A stretch of DNA of 64,000 bases from Limnanthes douglasii subsp. nivea (taxonomy: Eukaryota; Streptophyta; Magnoliopsida; Brassicales; Limnanthaceae). Positions 56,751 through 64,000 of this stretch are shown here, piece after piece. Where the stretch lies: positions 252,609,305 to 252,673,304 of the forward strand of contig JAUPFV010000002.1 in assembly GCA_036936605.1 (NCBI GenBank), read 5' to 3'. Positions within the stretch are counted from its first letter, which is position 1. Each line of letters starts with the position of its first letter. The notes beneath the pieces were generated by a model. The model made no database searches, was not told the DNA's origin, and was given only the letters and a program-made list of their open reading frames with translations. The position numbers and the translations under genes were made by a program.

Positions 56751-59700
56751 TGAAATGAGACCCTTTGCTGTTTATTTTATGTTTTATTATTTTCCTAACT
56801 CGTCTTGATAATCATTGTACCCAATTTATTTTAATCAATGGAAGCACATCTTTTATTTAAACTTTGCACAACTAAGTGTTCTTTACGATACATACATAGG
56901 AACTAGCATGACTTCTCTGGTATAAGGAAACAAATTACACTCTTTTATACAAGTTCACGCCTCAACACGATATCTGGACTGTAATAAGTGTAAGTTGGAC
57001 CGATAACTTGCATGATACTCAAATCATAGTAAAGCGTGGGAAGGCTTACACAAATGGTGAATAAACATTAAGGGAGTCCTCTACTCAAACTTGCATTATA
57101 TATATAAAACCATGTGACAAAGTAATCTTCAGGTTTCGTCCAAAGTACATGAGTTCGCCTACGCACTCCCCAGTCCTTCTAGGAAGTAGATTAGTACATG
57201 TATAACAACAATCCAACATATTAAGCAACGACTTAGGAAGAACTACAAAATGAAGAAAATGTATAACGCATATATGAGTATTTTTCTTCATAACAAACGA
57301 TTGTTTAACATAGTTCGATGGAAAAGGAAAACAATACTTTTATGAAAACAAAGAAGGGACATATATGCACTACAAAATATGGGAAAACAAAGGCCAACTT
57401 TACCCATACTAATACCAAAGAGAGCCACACACACTCTCAAAATTCAAAACATAACAGAGCAAAGGAAACAAGTTTTCAAATTACAAAGAATAAAACGAAC
57501 ATAAAAAATGATCTATAATCAAAAATCACAAGACCTTCTTGTGTCCTCACTAGCCTCGATCGAGGAAAAAACATACTTGTGCGTCTTCACTTTACCCCAA
57601 GTTAGTTTCTTTAAAGGGAAAACATGAGAAGCGCTCCCCTCGAACTGAGCCTTCCATGCCTTCACAACTTGAGCCTCGAGATCGTCCACTTGTTGCTAGG
57701 TACACGCTATTTTTTCCTCGACCGTAGACTTGAGCGCTTAGAGTAGAACAAATACCTCAAATATCCTCGCAAGTCGTTGATCTGAAAATTGGTTGAGGGA
57801 CCCATATGAGGCAAAAGAAGTAGCAAGTTGAGAAGTTGCGATGTCAAAATCACCACCAACATCAATATTGGATATCTCAGAGGTCTTCGATGGAAACTAA
57901 AAGGTACATAAAGAGAAGAAGACATAATCTAATTCAGAAGATCCTTAAAATGAGACTTAAGGTTTAGACTGGGATAAATCTTATACATTACTTGGACGGT
58001 CTTAGTCTCACTCTGTTTAAGAAAAATATTGATAAAATGATGCATTACCATCTCTTTGTGCTTCTTAGTAAGTCGAATGTCGTGCAGACACCGAATTTTA
58101 GCCTGATTAGCGCATGTTTTCATCAACCTCTTGAGTTGGCTTACCCTCTAGACACTGGTCATGTGAGAAACATTTCGTTGATTAGCTCTTCTTTGAATTT
58201 TTTTACCTTCGCACGATATGATTTCTTGGAATTCTCTATGGAAACTGTGATCTTCTTAAGACGTGTAAACTCAAGACTAATAACATGAGAGATATCGTAA
58301 GGAAGTGATCCTTCCCCTATTTGTATAGAATAATTTTGAGTAACAAATTACTTTTCCCTGATAACCATAACTAAGGACACCCTTTCATTTTCCCATCTAA
58401 AATTATTCAAGGCCTTATGTCTTTTCAATATAGACATTTCCTTCTTCACACCTTTTCCTCGCTATAGCTTTCCTTTCTCTAAAATTTGAGATCAAGTATC
58501 AACTCGAGGGTCGATGATGATGGCTTGGGTAAACGACATATAAGACCCACATGCTTGTGTGAAATCTTGGTTAAGATGTGGAAACTCCTTGAACCTAAGA
58601 CAATGGTGATGTTTGGATAAATCAGGAATATCCTCTTGATAAGAACACTTGGATTCAAGAGATTTTAAGGATGGTGAAACTATGGGGATGGATACACAGC
58701 CATGGTCACTAGGTATGTGCTAGTATTTTGGGAAGATGCCTTTTGAAGAATCGACATAGGAGGTAGAAAACTTATACCACTAGATTTAATGAAGTTGTAG
58801 GTCTGAAAAATATCTATAAGATAAAGGTGAGGATGAATGATGTCAAAGTTGTGCCTTTCGGGAAGATTGAGAAAATGAAGATGGAATCATGCGTAAAACT
58901 CCTTCTTATGAAGAGCTTTGGCACGTTTAGTCGCAAAATGATAAGGAGATAACATTATAAGATAAATAAAAGCCATATAAACATGAGGCTAAAATCCCTT
59001 GAGTTGATGTATACAATCCATGGAGAAGATTGAGGGAACATAGCTCATAGAAAGAGACAATCAATTACCTCTCATGAAAAATAAACGAGGCCTTCATATC
59101 CCGTTGGATTGAGGTAAACAATGCGATCGAAATAGTAACCCAAGTAATGCTATATAATATCCGACCAATTTTTAAGACATGCCACCCGTTAGTGTTAAGT
59201 TGGTGCGGTGAGAAGTTGGCCAATGACAACGTTAGATGGAGTTGCATAAGGACTTAGCTATCGAATAACTATGTCTTCGAGAATGTTGTTCTCGTATCGG
59301 ATATTGGACACCTTAGTAGTGTCAAATGTGGACGTGAGAAGACCACCAACGCCCAAACTTTAATGTTAAATATTACGACACGAAGGGATACCCTCACTAA
59401 AGGTAAGATAGCTATAAAAATCATCAAGGACATCTAGCTCGAGATAATTAAACTAAAACTATGATCTTCTATACAACTAGCAACTTTACCACAAGGAAAT
59501 CTTGAATTCCCATAAATGAAAACTTAGCCGTATCAGAAAGAAAATCCAACACCCCAAAGAGGAATAATAGCTTCTAGAGAGACAAAAACAATTATCTAGT
59601 GAGTAGTGCTCTAGATAAAAGTGAAGATAAAACATTGAAATTCTATATTATTTAAAGACTAATGGGTCATGTTGAACCTGACCACTCGGTCATGCTACCC

Positions 59701-60062
59701 TTTTTATAGTGGCATGACATCATGCAAATAGGCCAAAAATTCCCATGATGCACAATGTCGCTCACTTAAGAAATATTTGGCTCTTACTCCAATACAATAA
59801 ATATTCTCAGTGTGCACATTCGTAACCCTTATGATCATTAAGTATAAGTACTTAGTATTATTTCTAGCCATTAATGAGTCTATCCTTCTCCAACATTGCT
59901 AACTATAAGAAACCCGCCTCTTAAAATGTATAAAATCTGTATATAACAATATATGGGTAAAGCATCTGACATTATACGACGCAGAATCCTACAAAGGACG
60001 CATCATGTCTCATAAAGCACCTGGAAGAGCAAAAAAGGTTGCAACAATAGGAAGGAAACTAC
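56751..60062. mobile_element. Pol-less Tat derivative, tail copy C
   Basis: Colinear with 19021-22905 but lacking the 670-bp GC-rich insert. Minus-strand aORF remnants: 59247-59065 (QLNTNGWHVLKIGRILYSI, PF04195-like), 58126-57929 (KKHKEMVMHHFINIFLKQ) and pieces down to 57085. All broken. The end of similarity to copy A is at about 60062. Confidence 0.7.
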
Positions 60063-61819
60063 CTAAAACTCCTCTAAATCAAGGCCATTACATAACTACT
60101 ATTGTCTCATTTGTAAAACAGGTAAGAAAACTAGAGTGAATAGTATAAACAAAAGTAGAGAGAAATTGTAATCCAACATATAAAATTAATACAAGTGGGC
60201 TTCATTTGGTGAATAAATTAGGAGATTCATTATAAAAAATTTACTTCATATGAGTCATCTTTTTTAATTCTTACTATTTTAATTTTGTGAATAAATGTGT
60301 CGAAATCATACAATTTAATGATGCGATAAATAAATCAAAAACTCTTCATACTTCACTTTGTTTGTTTAAATAAATTAAGAGTTTGATTGACTACATTAAT
60401 TATGTAACTATTACTTAAAATTGTACAAAATTTTTAGAGTGATACAATTGAATGATGCAACACTTAAATAAATTTAAAAATATTCATATATAATTATTTA
60501 AAAAATAAATAAAGATTGAGTGTATTAATTATGCAACTCTTACTCGTAATATAACTATCATTATTTAAACTTACTAAAAATCACAATTTTTAATCAATAA
60601 TTTTTTTATTTTTAGCTCATTCAATTGAGGAGCTCCCATTCTTCCATAATTATTTATTAATGTTTCATTTATTTCTTATTTTGTTTTTTCAAAATTTTAT
60701 ACAAAAATAATTGTAATATATTATTAGATTTTTTTTGGCTTACATTAATAATTGAAAAATATATTTTAGTTCTCACACTAGATATCCTATCTTAGATATC
60801 TAATTCTCAATAAGATCAAATATAAACTTAATTGGGATTTATATATCAAATATTTTTTTAAATCCATAATTACCCTTAAATGCGTTAATTGTAGATCGCC
60901 TATTTTAAAATCACTACAGTCTTCCTCTATATCTTTCTTACTCCACTTCACGCTTGAAAATCTATATTCACCCTGTCTACCTTCAAATATATTCGTATTT
61001 TCTTCTTCCTCTATATCTTTCTTACTCCATTTGACACGCTTCCTTCAAACATATTGGTCTTTTGTTCTCTCTTTCGATTAACAAATTGATATGACTTAAC
61101 TAGCTGAGAAAATTCAATCTTCAGCTCTAGAAGAGAAAGCTAAGAAAAATATATGGAGAAAGTACAAATGAGCGAATCTATTGGATAGAGAGGAAGATGT
61201 GGGTGAAAAGATAGAAATTTAATAAATTGGTAGAAGATATGGGAAAGAATAAAAAAAATAAGTGTAAGAATGTTAACAAGAAAGAATAAAAATGAAGTAC
61301 AACTAGTATAAGAGGACGAAAATGACGAAGAAGATGGAAGATAAGAAATAATAATAATAAAAAGTGCAAGGGTGATTATGAGTAGTGATGTGTTTGAATC
61401 AATAAGGATTACTAGAGAATACAATTAACTCTAACAAAGAGGTGAATTTCAAGTGCAATTAGGTAATGTTTCATTATATCTGTGTTATCAAATTTTTAGT
61501 AATTTTTATATATATTTGAATAAAGATTCAAGCGAGATCCATCCATCTTGATCATGGATCGTCCTACTATCTCTTAGGTGTTGGATTTAAGTGATTGTTA
61601 ATGATTTTAGTATGTCAAAACTGTTACCAAGATAGAAAGGTGAAACCAAAATTAGAAGGAAAAAAATGAGTTATTAATGCTTTAAAGCTTATGATTTAAT
61701 ATGTGGATTGTATGTGAGGTTGAGTTAAAAAGATTGAAGCATTTGTTTTAAAACCACTGGTAATATGACACGTAATATATGAGATAACACATGCCGTTTG
61801 AGTTATGGTTGGCGGTACA
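60063..61819. other. AT-rich intergenic DNA, no gene
   Basis: No coding family recognised. CTTCCTCTATATCTTTCTTA (plus about 15 further bases) is repeated at about 60920-60955 and 61008-61043. Minus-strand ORFs at 61140-61424 are the complement of an A/G-rich tract and not convincing. Confidence 0.5.
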
Positions 61820-62226
61820 TGGTGAGGTTTATTTTCGTCTGATGGTAAGTTTGTAATTTTTGTTTGGAGTTTTGTGGAAGTTTGTAAGTATTTAATGTTT
61901 AAGTAGTGAGTAGAGGGAGAATTAAGCAGCCTGGTTGTATTTAATTTGCATTACCCTCATTTAATGTTGGTGGTTGGGTATTTATACCCTTACATCTGGG
62001 CCTTATGAGCTTTCGGGTCATGTTTAATGGACTCGGGTCAAGTTCAAGGACCGATGAGCTCTTAGTAGGAGAGCAGGCAGCTTAGTCAAGCAGTGTTTAG
62101 GTTTTAAGTACTTTAGTTTTTGTTCGAACAGTCCAATGGGTGAGGTGTTCGAACTGCCCTGTCCGATTAGGTAGTGTTTGTCCGAACTGTCCCTGTCCGT
62201 AGTGGTAACAGAATCCGGACTCATCA
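61820..62226 (-). repeat. 3' LTR of a reverse-oriented Tat element
   Basis: Read on the minus strand it begins TGATGAGTCCGGATTCTG, contains TATAAATACCCAACCACC, and ends CCTCACCA. It directly abuts a PPT (62241-62227: AAAAAAGGCGCTAC). The other LTR and most of the element lie beyond the right edge. Confidence 0.88.
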
Positions 62227-62241
62227 GTAGCGCCTTTTTTA
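62227..62241 (-). other. Polypurine tract of the reverse-oriented Tat element
   Basis: AAAAAAGGCGCTAC on the minus strand, immediately 5' of the LTR; matches 35736-35749. Confidence 0.8.
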
Positions 62242-62394
62242 GGTGTTTGTTCAAAAACCTTTGTCAAAACCTGAAAAACAGTCCGTTGTCAGTGATAGTT
62301 TCATCCGGACAGGTCTTTCAAATTGTGTTATGGTTTTATCCGGACTGAAAAAAGCTCTTTGAATCTAAACAGTTTTTTGCCAAAGTTCATGGGA

Positions 62395-62553
62395 CACGTG
62401 TCTCTCTTTGGTTCGTTACTTTAGCCGTTTTTCACCTTGAATTTCGCACCCACCTTCTCTGAAAAGCAACCTCTTCATTAATGAAGGTGATCATTGCAAA
62501 TCTTTTCGAATTCTCCTAGGAATCAAAACTTCTTTTTGGGGTTTACTATAAAT
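62395..62553 (+). promoter_or_regulatory. G-box and TATA box upstream of the second antisense gene
   Basis: CACGTG at 62395-62400 within GACACGTGTC, and TATAAAT at 62547-62553, 99 bp before the ATG. Both are at positions equivalent to those upstream of 35305. Confidence 0.6.
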
Positions 62554-62651
62554 TAAAACACTTTTTCACTGTTTTACTATCACTTTCATTTTCACTTTGC
62601 TAATTTTCAGAGCTTTCTCTCTCAAACAGAAGTTCTTTACTTTGGTTGTTT

Positions 62652-64000
62652 ATGTTCACGGCTATGAACGCTTTAATCAGAGGCGGGTGGCTCAATCTAT
62701 CTGAACTAGAAAAAGCATAAAAAGTTGAAAGGGAAAAGCGCATCGCAGCAGGCTTACCTACTTCTCCCATCGACAAACCAGCAACCTCAACCACAGAGCC
62801 TGACCAGGGTTCATCATCTACAAAAAGTGTTAGACCGAAGAGATTGTTTCAAACCAGCCTTTCCCCTATTGTCTCAGGTTCATCGGTTCAAGAGTGAGAA
62901 CCCACTGTTGAACCAGGCTTAAAAGTTACTAGTTTTAAAAAACCTTCCCCATTCTTAGCCATGGGGTCAGATGCTGATACTTCTCCCAACAAACTGGTTG
63001 ATCGAAGAAAAGGCCGACTGGTCAAAGGGCAGGCCTCCAAAGGCACCCCTTCGAAATCAGGTGCCAAGGATAGCAGTACAGGGTCAGAAGCACCCATAAA
63101 AGCACCCAAGGATAGGTTGTCCGGTCCGGAGGCTACTGGGTCAAGCCCCCGAAGAGAAACCTCCACATCAGAGCCCCAGCCGGAGGCTAGAGTGCAGGAG
63201 AGCATTGAAGCTCATCAGTCCGGTGGTCAGACTGAACCAACTCCAAACTCCCCCTCACCAAAACAAATGAAAACCCTTTCTCAATAATGGAGGAAATAAT
63301 GGAGGACTCTATCGAAGAGGCTCCATTCGAGTCTGAACCTTCCGGACAGACTAGTGGGGCTGTTGCTGCCCAGAAGGATAAAGGCAAGGAGAAGCTATGC
63401 TTAAGGCATCTGGATCTGCCGGAGTGCCTTGAAGGAAAAGTGGGACCTTGTTTCCACAAGGTCAATGTTAAATATTTTCTTGCCTTACAAAAGATCAATT
63501 ATGATTTCATCCATACAGCTGAGTTAGGCCGGATGCGTACGAAGTGGGGGATTCCGGAGAACGTAAAAAATAGAATCCCCATAGACCCTGAAAATCCAAT
63601 GGACTGTAAACTCAGTGAAATAGTCATCCTCACTAAGCTTTTTAACTGGGGTCTAAGGTTTCCTTTAGATCCGGAGATAATTAGGTATTTCCACCTCATC
63701 AAGCTCTGCCCTAGTCAACTGAGGCCCAACGCATGGTACACACTTATGACCTGCATTATGGCCTCCAGGCTCACCGGGATTCCTCTACCAATGGAGGAGT
63801 TTGCAGCTGTGGTCAGTCTCTGCAGAAACCACCACATTCCCTTCTATCACTTCAACATGGGTGATAATTATAAAGCAGTGGATGATCTGCTTGAGTCGGA
63901 GAGAAATTGGAGGACTCAATTCATGTTCGTAAGTGGTGCTTGGGAGAATGGGAGGAAAATCAAAGCTGGAGTCAATCCAAGTCTCCTCACCAGCAGATGG
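62652..64000 (+). pseudogene. Antisense extra gene (aORF) of the reverse-oriented Tat element, partial
   Basis: Starts MFTAMNALIRGGWLNLSELE at 62652 and aligns throughout with exon 1 of the aORF at 35305-33946: the same Ser/Pro/Glu-rich region (MGSDADTSPNKLVDRRKGRL), ELGRMRTKWGIPENV, LCPSQLRPNAWYTLM, and HHIPFYHFNMGDNY. Two stops (about 62718 and 62898) and one indel (about 63262) break it; after the indel the frame is open to the window end. The Trp codon that is a stop at 34307 in the first copy is intact here. The window ends at NPSLLTSRW, just before the predicted intron 1. The element's pol would lie to the right on the minus strand. Confidence 0.85.

Noticed and set aside
61140..61424. 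Hydrophobic 94-codon minus-strand ORF as a membrane protein
   Set aside because: It is the complement of an A/G-rich low-complexity tract, and a second frame is equally open.
1..64000. Endogenous pararetrovirus (caulimovirid) sequence
   Set aside because: All RT regions are followed by gypsy plus archaeal-type RNase H and integrase, or belong to copia or LINE; no movement-protein or coat-protein features seen.
1..64000. tRNA, rRNA or snRNA genes
   Set aside because: None recognised on either strand by eye; a tRNAscan-SE or Infernal run would be decisive.

Overview
The window looks like intergenic, transposon-dominated nuclear DNA of a flowering plant, probably a eudicot with a large genome. 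It holds nested Ty3/gypsy (Tat-lineage), Ty1/copia, LINE and Mutator-like sequences, captured fragments of plant genes with their introns, and one intact single-intron 2S albumin gene. I cannot name the species from sequence alone. Exon, intron and element limits were read by eye.

Layout. 1-2330: 3' part of a Tat-lineage pol, broken inside integrase. 2298-6600: short degenerate repeats, a solo LTR with target-site duplications (TSDs), and minus-strand exons from three unrelated plant genes (DEP1/MtnB, NEAP, MenB). 6601-25000: decayed transposons, namely copia remnants (6601-8686, 22920-24050), two minus-strand Tat fragments around a LINE (8830-17133), and a pol-less Tat derivative with an antisense region (17541-22905).

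24851-44000: a Mutator-like element (MULE). Its transposase gene is on the plus strand, and an Ulp1-like (C48) peptidase gene with several introns is on the minus strand. A complete 10.4-kb Tat retrotransposon (25753-36160, LTRs about 411 bp, 5-bp TSD GTTTT) sits inside the transposase reading frame. It carries a long antisense gene with two recognisable introns between pol and the 3' LTR. The MULE is laced with about 50 copies of a short repeat, GATAGATGCGAAAC, which fall in the predicted introns and flanks but not in the exons I can call.

44511-45164: intact 2S albumin seed-storage gene with a TATA box and a duplicated ACGT/RY-like promoter module. 46418-48635: the least explained part. Two paralogous ORFs of unknown family (147 and 140 aa, minus strand) lie between two arrays of hairpins that share the core CGCCA...TGGCG but have different, self-complementary outer arms. 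One array contains a perfect 56-bp inverted repeat and appears to be intronic.

49925-60062: a second LINE with the same odd LINE/gypsy junction as the first, a Tat LTR, and two head-to-tail copies of the pol-less Tat derivative. 60063-61819: AT-rich, no gene. 61820-64000: 3' LTR and antisense gene of another, reverse-oriented Tat element running off the right edge.

How it fits together: apart from the 2S albumin gene, and possibly the 46.9-48.1 kb ORF pair, nearly everything is mobile or captured. The recurring theme is an antisense extra gene in Tat retrotransposons, seen in the complete element, the right-edge element and the pol-less derivatives, with a promoter-like region (G-box plus TATA) conserved between the two better-preserved copies.
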